This document shows positions 1 to 9,138 of a stretch of DNA of 64,000 nt, one piece after another. Position 1 is the first letter of the stretch; the number at the start of each line of letters is the position of its first letter. A program made the translations under genes and the position numbers. Location of the stretch: the NCBI GenBank assembly GCA_946482285.1, contig CAMLQK010000001.1:844783-908782 (forward strand), in the 5' to 3' direction. The notes under the pieces were generated by a model. That model was not told where the DNA came from, did no database searches, and was given only the letters and a program-made list of their open reading frames with translations. The DNA is from an uncultured Candidatus Saccharibacteria bacterium. GTDB lineage: Bacteria; Patescibacteria; Saccharimonadia; Saccharimonadales; UBA4665.

Positions 1-566
1 TTGTATAGCTCGCATGAAATAGCCGGATGCAGCTTGCTGAAGCCACGATCGTATCTGTTTTTGATTGTCTCGTATAGTAGCGGTACCGTCCGAGTGCCAG
101 GTATTACAGGCTTAGAGAATTGCCCAATAAGAGTTGCCGCTTGCTCGGCCGACATATCATGCAGTGCGGTACCGGGGTTAATGCGTTCAATAAGTAGCGC
201 TTGACTATCGCTGGCTAATACACGGGGAGCGCAATCACCATCTATATAGCGAAGAGCAGCAGCCTCAACGCCAGCTGGAGTGAATCTATTGCTAACAGAT
301 GGCACCCATGGTGGATATATTTTGAGCACGGCCTCGGTACAACTCTCGTTATTCTGAGTCGCGCCCATAACCGCCGAAACCGACCCACCCTCTAGCGGCT
401 CGCCGAGCGTAAGCCCCCATTGCCGTGCGTATCCGGAAGCAATATCTGGTAATTCAGCCAGCCAAGCATCTGCATGCTGGCCATATACTGTATGCCATCG
501 CTGCATGTTTGCTTCAGTTACGAATTGTCCGGGTAAATTATATGAAGAATTTATTAGTTCTGGCAT
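1..566 (-). CDS. Aminoglycoside/hydroxyurea-type phosphotransferase, partial
   Basis: Translating the minus strand from the ATG at 564-566 gives an open frame that runs off the window at base 1, so the C-terminus is missing (188 codons seen). It has the layout of the streptomycin 6-kinase (APH(6)) family: an N-terminal W-L-A-E-L-P helix, a G-G-S-V-S-A-V-M-G segment like the kinase glycine loop, K-I-Y-P as the likely phosphate-binding lysine strand, and L-L-I-E-R-I-N-P-G followed by a leucine-rich helix. Known members phosphorylate aminoglycosides or small hydroxylated compounds with ATP. The catalytic loop lies outside the window, so activity cannot be judged. Family call fairly sure, substrate unknown. 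Confidence 0.7.
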   Translation of the reverse strand, partial: MPELINSSYNLPGQFVTEANMQRWHTVYGQHADAWLAELPDIASGYARQWGLTLGEPLEGGSVSAVMGATQNNESCTEAVLKIYPPWVPSVSNRFTPAGVEAAALRYIDGDCAPRVLASDSQALLIERINPGTALHDMSAEQAATLIGQFSKPVIPGTRTVPLLYETIKNRYDRGFSKLHPAISCELY

Positions 567-616
567 AGCTGTCCCCACAGCTTAATATACCACGTAATCC
601 CACCGAGGCACATCCG

Positions 617-1423
617 CTACTCTGAACGCCGTAACTCCATATACTCTTCAACTAAGGCCGGGACGTTTTCAAGAGATTGCACCACCTGAATGTTTGCCGG
701 GTGATCCCAATCTGTTTTTTTACCTTTTCGGTCTATAAGTATGCCCAACCCTGGCTTAGCGATATCAAGATTGTGCGTACTGTCGTCAACCATCACAAGG
801 CCACGGGTGACAATATCTTCACCATCAGGCATTGGAAATCTAAAGAGTCCTGTTTCTTCGTCGTAAGATTCATCTATAACTTGGCCTTTGCCGCGCTCTG
901 GAAGGGTCTGGGTAATATGTCCGCGCAACTCGCTAAGACGAGGAGAACCTGCTATTTTAAGCCTTTGCCACCCTGGCTTACCCTCAGGGGTTTTGTCCTG
1001 GCCAAGCGTGAATAGAACAGCAGGGGCGCCGATTCGCCTTAAGCCATCCATCATGGGCTGCACGTCGTCGTATTCGGCGTAGCCAAAGTTTTCCGGATCT
1101 GCTAGCCATTCGCTGACTTGGGCTGTTTTCTCATCTGTAAAAACACTTGGGGCGAATGTTCGATATATATCAAGCTGGCTATGGGATGTAGTACCGGGAT
1201 ATTGTTGTTGCCATATATCGTCCTGCTCAGCGAAGGAAAGATGGCCATATTCTTTGCGGAAGGCGCTGCGTTGTGAGCGGATTTGAGGCAGAACTTCGCC
1301 CACTTCTGGAAATTCTTGCGCAAGACGATCGTTAAGAGCTGTCATGTGCCCAGCGGTATCACTCGTCGTACCGTCGATATCCAATAGAACTACAGTGTCG
1401 TGAATGCTCTCAAAGCTGCTCAT
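617..1423 (-). CDS. HAD-superfamily hydrolase
   Basis: 268 residues. Motif I is D-I-D-G-T at residues 15-19, with the first Asp as the likely nucleophile. A later F-T-L-G strand fits motif II, a G-K-G-Q lysine fits motif III, and V-M-V-D-D-S fits the acidic motif IV. The inserted cap of about 100 residues between motifs I and II is typical of phosphatase-type HAD proteins. A clear binding site (GGGAGGA) sits seven bases before the ATG, so this gene has a normal leader, with a TATAAT-like box upstream. Substrate cannot be read from the sequence. It lies in a run of nucleotide-type hydrolases (HD, Nudix), which makes a phosphorylated small molecule plausible. Confidence 0.8.
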   Translation of the reverse strand: MSSFESIHDTVVLLDIDGTTSDTAGHMTALNDRLAQEFPEVGEVLPQIRSQRSAFRKEYGHLSFAEQDDIWQQQYPGTTSHSQLDIYRTFAPSVFTDEKTAQVSEWLADPENFGYAEYDDVQPMMDGLRRIGAPAVLFTLGQDKTPEGKPGWQRLKIAGSPRLSELRGHITQTLPERGKGQVIDESYDEETGLFRFPMPDGEDIVTRGLVMVDDSTHNLDIAKPGLGILIDRKGKKTDWDHPANIQVVQSLENVPALVEEYMELRRSE

Positions 1424-1651
1424 CAGAATTCCTCCCTATATATTTCATTAGATTATAACATATTTATGCAATAAAATCAATGCCGTATCAACCCCAAACG
1501 CCAATTCTTACTTTACAGAGCTAACAAGGCCAAGAAGCAGTCTAAAGCCAGGGTCGTTCGGGTGTTTCTCGTTCATATTTTTTGACACGTAACTAAGTCC
1601 GTGATTATACAATATACTCAGCATCCTATCAAAAATCTCGCCGAACTCTGC

Positions 1652-1657
1652 TACAAT
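1652..1657 (+). promoter_or_regulatory. -10 box of leaderless HD gene
   Basis: TACAAT ends six bases before the ATG at 1664. The expected transcription start falls on or next to the start codon, and no Shine-Dalgarno site is present. Confidence 0.5.
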
Positions 1658-1663
1658 GCATGA

Positions 1664-2260
1664 ATGAATTTGACCCAAAAACCGAATACGCAAAGATTAC
1701 TTGATTTGCAAAAGTTGCTTGTGGCCTTTGCGGGTGTCAATCGCAAAGTTTATCTGCCGCCTGAGGCAACAATTCCCGAAAGTGATGTAGAACATAGCTA
1801 TTCGCTCGCAATGCTCTGTTGGTTTCTGGCGCCCCAATTCCCGAATCTTGACCTAAGTAAATTGCTACAACTTTGCCTGGCCCATGACATTGTAGAGGTA
1901 TACTGTGGCGACACGTTTTCGTTTGACGGAGATGCCGTTGCCAGCCAGCAAGACCAAGAGCGCGCTGCTTTCGCCACGCTAAAAGAAAGCTGGCAGGATT
2001 TTCCAGGTCTCTTAGATGCTGTCGAAGAATACGAAGGGCGTACAACCCACGAAGCAAAATTTGTCGTAGCACTCGACAGACTCCACCCCATCCTCATGGA
2101 TTACCTTTGTGAAGGACGTACCTGGCACAAGCTTGACATCACCTTCGAGAAGCTTATGGCCGTTAAAGACAAAGATTTGGCCGCATCCGAAGTAGCAGAA
2201 TACTACAATCAGCTAAAAGCAATACTCATAAAAAATCCACAGTTGTTTCCAAACCCATAG
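1664..2260 (+). CDS. HD-domain phosphohydrolase (YfbR-like)
   Basis: 198 residues. The first metal ligand is in E-H-S-Y-S-L-A-M near residue 43, and the HD pair is in L-A-H-D-I-V-E-V-Y-C-G-D near residue 70, with a later A-L-D-R-L-H-P supplying the final Asp. This spacing matches the compact single-domain HD proteins related to YfbR 5'-deoxynucleotidases and HDDC2. The likely role is removal of phosphate from nucleotides in the cytosol. The transcript appears leaderless. It ends one base before the end of the convergent Nudix gene. A second HD protein of similar type begins at 63678. Confidence 0.8.
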   Translation: MNLTQKPNTQRLLDLQKLLVAFAGVNRKVYLPPEATIPESDVEHSYSLAMLCWFLAPQFPNLDLSKLLQLCLAHDIVEVYCGDTFSFDGDAVASQQDQERAAFATLKESWQDFPGLLDAVEEYEGRTTHEAKFVVALDRLHPILMDYLCEGRTWHKLDITFEKLMAVKDKDLAASEVAEYYNQLKAILIKNPQLFPNP

Positions 2261-2716
2261 CTACCCTAATATAATGTCCCCACTAAGAACCTTCATAAAA
2301 AAGGCCCTCGTACCGGGATACAGTTCAAGTTGCAGACTTTGCTCTAGGCTGAACCAGCCGTAAGCTAAACTTTCGCTTTCATCTAATATAATCTCAGCGT
2401 CTGGAGACGCTACATCCACTAGCCAAAAAGAAACTGTTTTGACTTTTGTGTCGGCCGCCTGCGTAAGTACTTTTCGCAGAGGCCTGACACTGAGGCCAAC
2501 TTCTTCAACCACTTCTCTGACAACCGCTGAGGCTTCATCAATATCATCTGGCTCACAACGTCCGTGCGGTGGAGCCCAACGGCCATACATGTCTCCGCTT
2601 CTGCTATCCTCCAATAAAAGAAACTTATCTTCTTGGTTGCGTACTAATGCCACAATTCCGTGCGAAGATAGATCGGGGTTATACTCTGCATGATTCACTT
2701 GAATACTGTACCACAC
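2261..2716 (-). CDS. Nudix hydrolase
   Basis: 151 residues with a central Nudix domain. The box starts at G-R-C-E-P-D-D and ends R-E-V-V-E-E-V-G-L, so the catalytic R-E-x-x-E-E is intact, but the first half is one residue longer than the consensus. The W-A-P-P-H-G segment before the box is typical of MutT/ADP-ribose-type members. The frame opens with GTG at 2716; an alternative GTG at 2698, six bases after a TACAGT box, would make it leaderless and is equally likely. Substrate unknown; presumably a nucleoside diphosphate derivative. Confidence 0.8.
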   Translation of the reverse strand: MWYSIQVNHAEYNPDLSSHGIVALVRNQEDKFLLLEDSRSGDMYGRWAPPHGRCEPDDIDEASAVVREVVEEVGLSVRPLRKVLTQAADTKVKTVSFWLVDVASPDAEIILDESESLAYGWFSLEQSLQLELYPGTRAFFMKVLSGDIILG

Positions 2717-2761
2717 CTAAATGAATGTGATATCACTTATACCAACTTCCGAACGCCTTGC

Positions 2762-2767
2762 TATAAT
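2762..2767 (+). promoter_or_regulatory. -10 box of leaderless HEAT-like gene
   Basis: Perfect TATAAT followed by seven bases and then the ATG at 2775. It lies between a possible upstream ATG (2721) and the chosen start, which argues for the later start. Confidence 0.5.
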
Positions 2768-2774
2768 GCACTAC

Positions 2775-3305
2775 ATGGAAGAGCAATTTACAGAAATGTT
2801 GTTAGAGGGCGGGCACGCGAACTCGCTCGGCAGAGTAAATGATGTAATACAAATGGTGCTGGGTGATAACAGCCGGCTAGACGAGTTATATGCTTGTTTA
2901 TTCCATAAAGATGCCTGGGTACGCATGCGCGCCGCAGATGCGCTGGAAAAAATCTGCCGCGAGCACCCGGAATGGATAAGCCCTTATGTGGACAAGTTTC
3001 AGAAAGAATTGTCGAATAGTACGCAGCCATCAATCCAGTGGCATTTGGCGCAAATATATGAGCAAATTACACTAACAGACAAACAAAAACAAAAGGCTCA
3101 AACGTGGCTGGCATCTCTGTTGGCAAATAAAAATACGGATTGGATAGTGGCCGCCAATGCCATGGATACGCTCATGAAGTTTACGAAATCAGGATCATTC
3201 TTGCGCAGTGATATGGAGAAGTTGCTTGTGGTTCAGCAGCAGCACAAATCTAAGGCCGTCGTAAAACGTTCCACTAAGTATATTGCCGAACTCAGTGCTC
3301 AATAG
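2775..3305 (+). CDS. HEAT-repeat-like helical protein
   Basis: 176 residues, almost all helical. The stretch D-A-W-V-R-M-R-A-A-D-A-L-E-K-I is a good HEAT-type repeat, and further amphipathic helices follow (W-I-V-A-A-N-A-M-D-T-L-M-K-F). No catalytic motif or membrane segment is visible. The start at 2775 is preferred because a perfect TATAAT ends seven bases before it. The family is usually involved in protein contacts; a specific function cannot be assigned. It ends tail to tail with the CHAP gene, with no gap. Confidence 0.65.
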   Translation: MEEQFTEMLLEGGHANSLGRVNDVIQMVLGDNSRLDELYACLFHKDAWVRMRAADALEKICREHPEWISPYVDKFQKELSNSTQPSIQWHLAQIYEQITLTDKQKQKAQTWLASLLANKNTDWIVAANAMDTLMKFTKSGSFLRSDMEKLLVVQQQHKSKAVVKRSTKYIAELSAQ

Positions 3306-4379
3306 CTAGTTGGGGTATATGTACGCCGAGAATTTACTGAGCGGGCTGTACGAGTAACGGAAATGACCGCGCCAATCGTAGTTCATTTCACTTACCAGCA
3401 CATAGCCCTCCGGCACAACTTTGCCGTCGTACATTTGGCCGGGCAGCGCCTGCACAATAGCGACGTGGCCATAGTATCCGCTGGTGACAACAGCTATCGC
3501 CCCCACCGCAGGAGTTGGATGAACCGGGTAGTTTGACGTGCGCGCCCAACGGTTAGCATTGCCTGAAACACGGAAGTCAGTATGGCCCCGAATATGCGTA
3601 AAATACCAATACGCATATGATGTACATTGGCGGTTTATCCGGTCGCTGCTGTAAAAAACGGTGCGAATGGTATCCATAGGTGCATCGCACCATTCCATAG
3701 GATATCCGCCATTGCCCGCGCCATTGTCGCAAGCCCCGCCCGAACCGACCGGTCTGACTGGCTTAATATCCAGTGTACCACTCTGAATTATTGAAACTTG
3801 TTGTGCTTGTTCCGGAGTAATTACCGGAATAGCGTCCTGTTCGTTTTCGGGCTGTATGACAGACGCTAATTGGGTACTGGTTGTCTTGGTAACGGCATTA
3901 GATGCATAGCTTATGCCACGCCCGGCCATTACAAACGGAAAAGCAATAGCCCGGGCCGTAAAACCTACGACATTTCCTACTAGGCGAATACAGGCAACTG
4001 TAGCCGCGCCAAGTGCGCGCACAGAAGCCACAGCTGCCGAGCCGGCTGCATTGGCAGCTGCTTTTGCGGCGGAAGCAACGGTTTGCTCGGCAGTGGCAAC
4101 GCCGTCTGATACAGACACAATGGTGCGAAACGTTCCGATTTCAATGTTGTCGAGCATGTATTCTGCACGTGCAAAAGGATCACCGCTAGAGAGTGCACTT
4201 TGGTAGGCGGGCAACGCTTGGGTTTTTACAGTAGTATCGATACGCGAAATAATATTCGGACGGTGTGCCTGCAGAGTCTGGTTGCAGAATACAATGAGCC
4301 AGAAATCAAAAATGATAAAAGCGGCCAAAAAGAAAAGTCGCCGCTTCTTTTGTAGTATATCTACTAGATCAAACAGCAT
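3306..4379 (-). CDS. Secreted/membrane-anchored CHAP-domain hydrolase
   Basis: 357 residues from the ATG at 4379. An N-terminal hydrophobic helix (residues about 17-33, after K-K-R-R) anchors or exports the protein. The middle is Ala/Val-rich and may be a second membrane or coiled segment. The C-terminal CHAP domain carries the Cys in R-Q-C-T-S-Y-A-Y-W-Y, the His in G-H-V-A-I-V-Q and a terminal S-E-M-N-Y strand. CHAP enzymes cleave peptidoglycan peptides as amidases or endopeptidases. In a small episymbiont it could serve its own wall turnover or act on a neighbouring cell. A TATAAT box (minus strand, 4410-4415) lies about 30 bases upstream. Confidence 0.8.
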   Translation of the reverse strand: MLFDLVDILQKKRRLFFLAAFIIFDFWLIVFCNQTLQAHRPNIISRIDTTVKTQALPAYQSALSSGDPFARAEYMLDNIEIGTFRTIVSVSDGVATAEQTVASAAKAAANAAGSAAVASVRALGAATVACIRLVGNVVGFTARAIAFPFVMAGRGISYASNAVTKTTSTQLASVIQPENEQDAIPVITPEQAQQVSIIQSGTLDIKPVRPVGSGGACDNGAGNGGYPMEWCDAPMDTIRTVFYSSDRINRQCTSYAYWYFTHIRGHTDFRVSGNANRWARTSNYPVHPTPAVGAIAVVTSGYYGHVAIVQALPGQMYDGKVVPEGYVLVSEMNYDWRGHFRYSYSPLSKFSAYIYPN

Positions 4380-4451
4380 AAGCCTACAGCACAGTGATAT
4401 GACTAATGTATTATACACTAGTTTTGCTATTTTAGCATCTTTAGTTGTTGG

Positions 4452-7400
4452 CTAATCATCTTGGGCCATAAGCATATGTCGGGAAAGGCGCTTTTCACTG
4501 GTACGCATATACGAATAGTGCATAACTCCACGATATGCTTGTGGGGTATAGTAGATATCCATAATGCCCGTTTCCGCGCTGCGGCATAAACGGCGGTCTG
4601 CCCGTTCGAAAATATATGTCTTAGGAAACTGGCGTCCTTTTTGGGCAAATGCATCCAGTATCTGACTATGGCTATACCAGCCCACGGGCGGTGCATCAGT
4701 TACATGTCGTCTAGCCCGTTGCAAAAGATCTAGATGCATCATATTCTTTTCGCTATCAATGTAGTTACGCGGATTACGGTCTACAATTGACAGCAATGCG
4801 CCAAGTGCGGCATCGGTGACTCGAAGCTCTTGCACAACATTCGCCATCGAAACCCAGCTTTGATCTTCTGGTTCCAACCGAGTCGGATCTACAAACTGCT
4901 GCTGCACCTGCCGGGCGTAGGCTTTTGCGGCATCAGTATTGCTCTCTAGCAGTTCAAAGTCCAGAGGCTCAGCGCCCCCCTTAAGTGGAAAACGCTGCTC
5001 GAGTTCCCGCACCAAAGACCACTCCAGGCATACAACTTCGTTATAGGGCGGTCCAATATTGATCTTGCGGGTACGCTCTGGGTAGTTCCGGGCATAGGTG
5101 GCGGGCATTTTTTTAGTAACCGCCAGTCGTGTCATAACAGAAATAAGTGGCAAGTGGGTCAGTGGCAGTGTTTCAGCCTGCAATTGTTCTATGATGCTAT
5201 GCCCATGCTCTAATGGCACATAGGTCCCGCGTTTGCGGTGCCCTGGGGCACGCAAAATCTTTTTGTGGGCTGCAAACTGTTTGTCAACATATTTGATAAC
5301 CGTTGGAATAGAGGCGTTAGCTAGCAGCGCAATTTGTGTTACCGAAATATGGTCGTCAGTTGCAAGCGCCACGTCGCCGTACGCATCGTGGATCGCATCG
5401 GCTACAGCGATAGGAATGTGGGGCGCAGGGATGCCTGGCCCGGAAGCATCCTGGCTGCGCATAAATGCAATTGGAATTCCCTTGTGGCTCTCCAGATAAT
5501 GGCTTACGAAAAACTCCTGTTTTTCTGTGGCTCGAAATTCACGGCGGACATTGCGTAGCGAAATATGGTCGCTTGCAGTGATAGGGCAGTCATTAAATGT
5601 GCGCTCTAGCTCATGCAGCTGTTCCAGGGAATATCGTCCGTCAACTGCTGCAACACGACCTTCTTGCTGAACTTTTGCGAGGTAATCAGCATGCAAACTA
5701 TATATCTGTAGCACTTCTTTGCGTGTAAACAGCGGCAACGTTGGCTGTGCAATAGCAGCGTGGCTCCCAGCCACATCGTGGGCTCGCCGAGCATAATGCC
5801 TAACATATAGGTCAGATGTCTCAGACCAATCCATTTCGAAAAGAACTTCAGCTGCGTCCAGCTGGTATTGAAGCCAAAAATGAGGCGCATGGTACTGGCT
5901 TGAAAGTTCGCAAATAGGGGTTGCGGTGTCCAAGAACCGCTTCTTGGCCATTTCACGCTCGCGGTAAAAAAATGAGGCCGTACGCACCGGCTCAATACCT
6001 GCTGCGTAACCAAAATCGCCCGATACAGCCAGTGCTTTATTCAGCGCTGCGTCAGGCGCGTTCGGAGAAGCGCCGGCATTACCACTATTGAGCTTTGTTG
6101 TCGGCAACATCTTTTTATTTGGAGTATGGCTTTTTGGTACCGGAGGAGGTAACGTAACTGGCCCATTCAAACTAACATACCCGTCACCAACTTTAGCACC
6201 CTTAGCATGGAAGTGAATGGGGGTGATACCCGATAGTATGCCGGGCCGGATAGGCGCGCCATTAAGCTGGAAGGTGTCGTCCTCGCCAAAACCAATGCCA
6301 GCGCCATGGACAATCGATTCAAAGCCGAAAGCTTGCCATAGCGAATAAGACCGAGGTGTATTCAAGATTTCGATAATCAAAGATTCATTCTGGCCAATAC
6401 GCAAACAACGGCCAGTTTTTTGGATAGCCTCGTATTCCGCAAAAGGGCCAATAAGAATAACCGCATCCAGATTTGGGTCATCATGGCCTTCGCCCAGCAT
6501 CTGTACTGTAGCTATACAGCGCACATCACCGGCAACATACTGGTGCAGAGTACGTTCATTTTGTGCGCGGCCCACCTCTGTTCCTAAAATACGGGCAATA
6601 TTTCGCTTGCCACCAGACTGTGCATGCTGGTTTACATAGTCAACGACATGGCGCGTTTGGGCGTATTCGTCTCCCTGGGCCCGACGCTGGCAAAAAACTG
6701 CTACCTTACGCCCCATGTCCACCAGTTGAGTCGCTAATTGCGCGGCCATATCGGCCTCCTTGCCTTCGTGTGCGAAATAAGAAAAAAGGCGCGAACGATT
6801 AAGTACGCCGCCTTCAATAAATTCGCGCAAGCTGCCTTCTTCGACATAGTGGAAGTACCGCCGGAGATCTCGTAACTCATCTTTGGCGGGCGTAGCCGTA
6901 AAGAAAAGCATTTTAGTGCCAGCAGACTGGAGGCGCTCCAGCAGTGAGCCGTCCAAAACAAAGTGCCCTTCGTCTACGATAGTCGCGCAATAGTCATCAA
7001 AGTTCAGATAGCCTCTTTCGAGAAGCTTTGGCACGCTCGAGGCAATAACAAACGTCACGTCAGCACTCGTTGCTTTGGAGTGTTCCCAAATAGCACCAAA
7101 GCTAGCGTCTTTGCCCAAGATTGATTTGAACTCACCACCACCGATAGTGCCCATGTATTGGTCTACCATAAATTGACTAGGAAGTACCACCAGCGCACGG
7201 CGAGTCTTATCAGATCCGGCATGTAGCGGCTCGCCAATGCCTATAGTCTGAAGAAATTCAGCCTGCAAGCGCGTTTTTCCGGCACCAGGCGGAGCTACAA
7301 CAGCCAATGAGTCGCCACGGATGGCGCTGAACAGCTCTTTGTCTTCAATAGGCCAACGGTTTTTGCCCGGAAATTCCACGTAATGCCATAGTTGCTCGCG

Positions 7401-7796
7401 GACTGCCTGCTGGAACCGGCGGCGCACCGCATTGCCAGAATGCTCAAATCCTTGGCGTTTGCGATCAAGTACTCGATTGGCCATCGCAATATGAGTGGAG
7501 ATCATAGACAGCTCATCAGCGTAGCGCAAGCGTAGATCGAGATGCTGCTCTGGTGACAAACTCCAGTTATCCGTCCAAGCATGTGCGTCATAGTTATTTT
7601 CGCCCGCGGCAATACGTCTGTCCTTGTGCCGCTCAGTCAGTACCATACGCAATATAGAGTTGTAGGCTATTTCACGGATACTTCCTGGCTCTTCGGGTAC
7701 GGCAGCATACTCTGGCAAAAGTGGCTCGGCAATCAATGACTGCGCTTCTGCACCATAGGGAATGTCCTTGTAATTGAAACTGCCATTTTCTTGCAT
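4452..7796 (-). CDS. Superfamily 2 DEAD/DEAH-type helicase, 1114 residues
   Basis: A large cytosolic ATPase. Walker A is A-P-P-G-A-G-K-T (residues 168-175), motif II D-E-G-H (275-278), motif III F-T-A-T-P (299-303), and motif VI lies in T-G-R-C-L-R-I-G-Q near residue 460, so both RecA-like lobes are complete. The 150 residues before Walker A and roughly 600 after motif VI match no family I recognise. A possible helix-turn-helix (I-S-V-T-Q-I-A-L-L-A-N-A-S-I-P-T-V) lies in the C-terminal third. D-E-G-H and the early G-A-G-K-T recall restriction/phage-type SF2 enzymes. It appears monocistronic. Helicase call sure, biological role open (repair, defence or RNA processing). Confidence 0.85.
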   Translation of the reverse strand: MQENGSFNYKDIPYGAEAQSLIAEPLLPEYAAVPEEPGSIREIAYNSILRMVLTERHKDRRIAAGENNYDAHAWTDNWSLSPEQHLDLRLRYADELSMISTHIAMANRVLDRKRQGFEHSGNAVRRRFQQAVREQLWHYVEFPGKNRWPIEDKELFSAIRGDSLAVVAPPGAGKTRLQAEFLQTIGIGEPLHAGSDKTRRALVVLPSQFMVDQYMGTIGGGEFKSILGKDASFGAIWEHSKATSADVTFVIASSVPKLLERGYLNFDDYCATIVDEGHFVLDGSLLERLQSAGTKMLFFTATPAKDELRDLRRYFHYVEEGSLREFIEGGVLNRSRLFSYFAHEGKEADMAAQLATQLVDMGRKVAVFCQRRAQGDEYAQTRHVVDYVNQHAQSGGKRNIARILGTEVGRAQNERTLHQYVAGDVRCIATVQMLGEGHDDPNLDAVILIGPFAEYEAIQKTGRCLRIGQNESLIIEILNTPRSYSLWQAFGFESIVHGAGIGFGEDDTFQLNGAPIRPGILSGITPIHFHAKGAKVGDGYVSLNGPVTLPPPVPKSHTPNKKMLPTTKLNSGNAGASPNAPDAALNKALAVSGDFGYAAGIEPVRTASFFYREREMAKKRFLDTATPICELSSQYHAPHFWLQYQLDAAEVLFEMDWSETSDLYVRHYARRAHDVAGSHAAIAQPTLPLFTRKEVLQIYSLHADYLAKVQQEGRVAAVDGRYSLEQLHELERTFNDCPITASDHISLRNVRREFRATEKQEFFVSHYLESHKGIPIAFMRSQDASGPGIPAPHIPIAVADAIHDAYGDVALATDDHISVTQIALLANASIPTVIKYVDKQFAAHKKILRAPGHRKRGTYVPLEHGHSIIEQLQAETLPLTHLPLISVMTRLAVTKKMPATYARNYPERTRKINIGPPYNEVVCLEWSLVRELEQRFPLKGGAEPLDFELLESNTDAAKAYARQVQQQFVDPTRLEPEDQSWVSMANVVQELRVTDAALGALLSIVDRNPRNYIDSEKNMMHLDLLQRARRHVTDAPPVGWYSHSQILDAFAQKGRQFPKTYIFERADRRLCRSAETGIMDIYYTPQAYRGVMHYSYMRTSEKRLSRHMLMAQDD

Positions 7797-7902
7797 AACA
7801 CTGTGGCATACGGATGCCTCTTATGATTTATGGTAGTATAGCAGGCAGTTGGGGAGTGGCGTCAAACAAGCCATCTGATATACTTTACCGGTCGGCAACA
7901 AA

Positions 7903-8280
7903 ATGAAAGGTGCACAGGTGGCACGGAACAACGCTCGAAAGCGCAGCAAGCAGCGGCCCAAACAGCCGCTCCCGAAGCCCTGGAGGGTGATCAAGTTCAG
8001 CAAGGCAGTCTTTGCCCGGCTCCCGTGGTGGGGAAAGCTGGCGGCAATCGCGGCCATAGCGACTGGCGGTTACTTCTACCGCATAGAGCTTCTGAACATC
8101 GTCTTCCGATTCAGCGGGTTCATCTGCTGCGTGGGCATCCCATGGCTACTGTTTACGGCAGCGCGCCGTAGCAGCCGTAACGGAGGAGGCTATGAGCGCC
8201 GCAAGCAGCATAAGGGCGTGATATACCACTCCGAAAAACTCGACCGCGAAATGCAGACCGGGATCTTCGAGCACGACTGA
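7903..8280 (+). CDS. Small basic membrane protein, unknown
   Basis: 125 residues, with a very basic N-terminus rich in Lys/Arg/Pro followed by two likely membrane segments (W-G-K-L-A-A-I-A-A-I-A-T-G-G-Y and F-S-G-F-I-C-C-V-G-I-P-W-L-L) and a basic tail. Base use is richer in GC than in the neighbours. A TATACT box lies about 20 bases upstream, and a GTG at 7918 is an alternative start. A strong terminator follows at 8340. No family recognised; one of several GC-rich orphan genes in the window. Confidence 0.5.
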   Translation: MKGAQVARNNARKRSKQRPKQPLPKPWRVIKFSKAVFARLPWWGKLAAIAAIATGGYFYRIELLNIVFRFSGFICCVGIPWLLFTAARRSSRNGGGYERRKQHKGVIYHSEKLDREMQTGIFEHD

Positions 8281-8339
8281 TCCGCCACTTGAGCAGACCT
8301 ATGCTGTCTGTGCGCCTCATACAACCAACAGCAGGCGCG

Positions 8340-8377
8340 AACCGCCGGATTTATCTCAAATATAATCCGGCGGTTTT
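8340..8377 (+). terminator. Intrinsic terminator
   Basis: Perfect 12-base arms (AACCGCCGGATT, 8340-8351, and its complement at 8364-8375) followed by T residues, after the small membrane protein gene. Confidence 0.75.
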
Positions 8378-8394
8378 CACTATCTCCTATATAG

Positions 8395-9030
8395 TTACTG
8401 GCGCCGCAAGTGCGGCGTTAGTGTTACAAGCGGGTCAAAGTCAACAGATATATTGTGCTGAACTAATGCTGCCTGTTGCTCATTCGTCGGCAGCGCTGGC
8501 TGGCTGTAGTGCACATACAGCCCTGGTGACTCATACCACAGACTAGTGCCATCCGGTGGGAGATCCAGAACGTGCTCAGCAATATCTGGCGGCATATGGA
8601 GCCGGGGCGCTTTGGGGGGTTGGCGTGGATTATTGTACGTATCGAAGATAAAATTAGCTGTGCCCTCGCCAATACCATCCGAAATCTTCTCCATGTCTCC
8701 GATAGCAAACTTGCGCACGAGCACGGATATGGCTGTCATGCCAAGCAAGAACGATCGTGCACGGCCATATGCATCCGGATCCGTGCCAGAGATAAATTCG
8801 TTGGTGGTTTGCTGTAATGATCCATCCAAAAGCGTTACGGTGGTATGGCCAATATTAGCCATGACCATAGATCTGATACCGCTTGCTTCGCGTACAGCAT
8901 CCGCTTCGACCTGCTGCCAATATTGCAATTGGCCAGCTATAAAGGGTAGGTACTGGTGCACTGGTGCATCGGGGTTACTGGTGGCAAGCATACTGGCTTC
9001 AGGGGCACTACAGGGTCCAAGTTTTTTCAT
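8395..9030 (-). CDS. Hypothetical protein, 211 residues
   Basis: No family recognised. The protein is soluble, with a long helical N-terminal half and a Pro-rich C-terminal third (N-N-P-R-Q-P-P-K-A-P-R). There is no signal peptide and no catalytic signature I can name. A TAGGA site five bases before the ATG and a TATACA box just upstream support the start. Codon use resembles the core genes around it. Confidence 0.6.
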   Translation of the reverse strand: MKKLGPCSAPEASMLATSNPDAPVHQYLPFIAGQLQYWQQVEADAVREASGIRSMVMANIGHTTVTLLDGSLQQTTNEFISGTDPDAYGRARSFLLGMTAISVLVRKFAIGDMEKISDGIGEGTANFIFDTYNNPRQPPKAPRLHMPPDIAEHVLDLPPDGTSLWYESPGLYVHYSQPALPTNEQQAALVQHNISVDFDPLVTLTPHLRRQ

Positions 9031-9102
9031 ATAGTCCTATGTATAGCATGGCGCCACAAGGATTGGAAGTAGTGAATTTGCCGTTAAATATACTGCAATA
9101 CT

Positions 9103-9130
9103 TTGCCGTACGCACAAAATCTGGCATACT
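9103..9130 (+). promoter_or_regulatory. Promoter of AAA kinase gene
   Basis: TTGCCG (9103-9108), 16-base spacer, CATACT (9125-9130). The ATG at 9139 is eight bases on, so the transcript is leaderless or nearly so. Confidence 0.55.
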
Positions 9131-9138
9131 AGTAAAAG

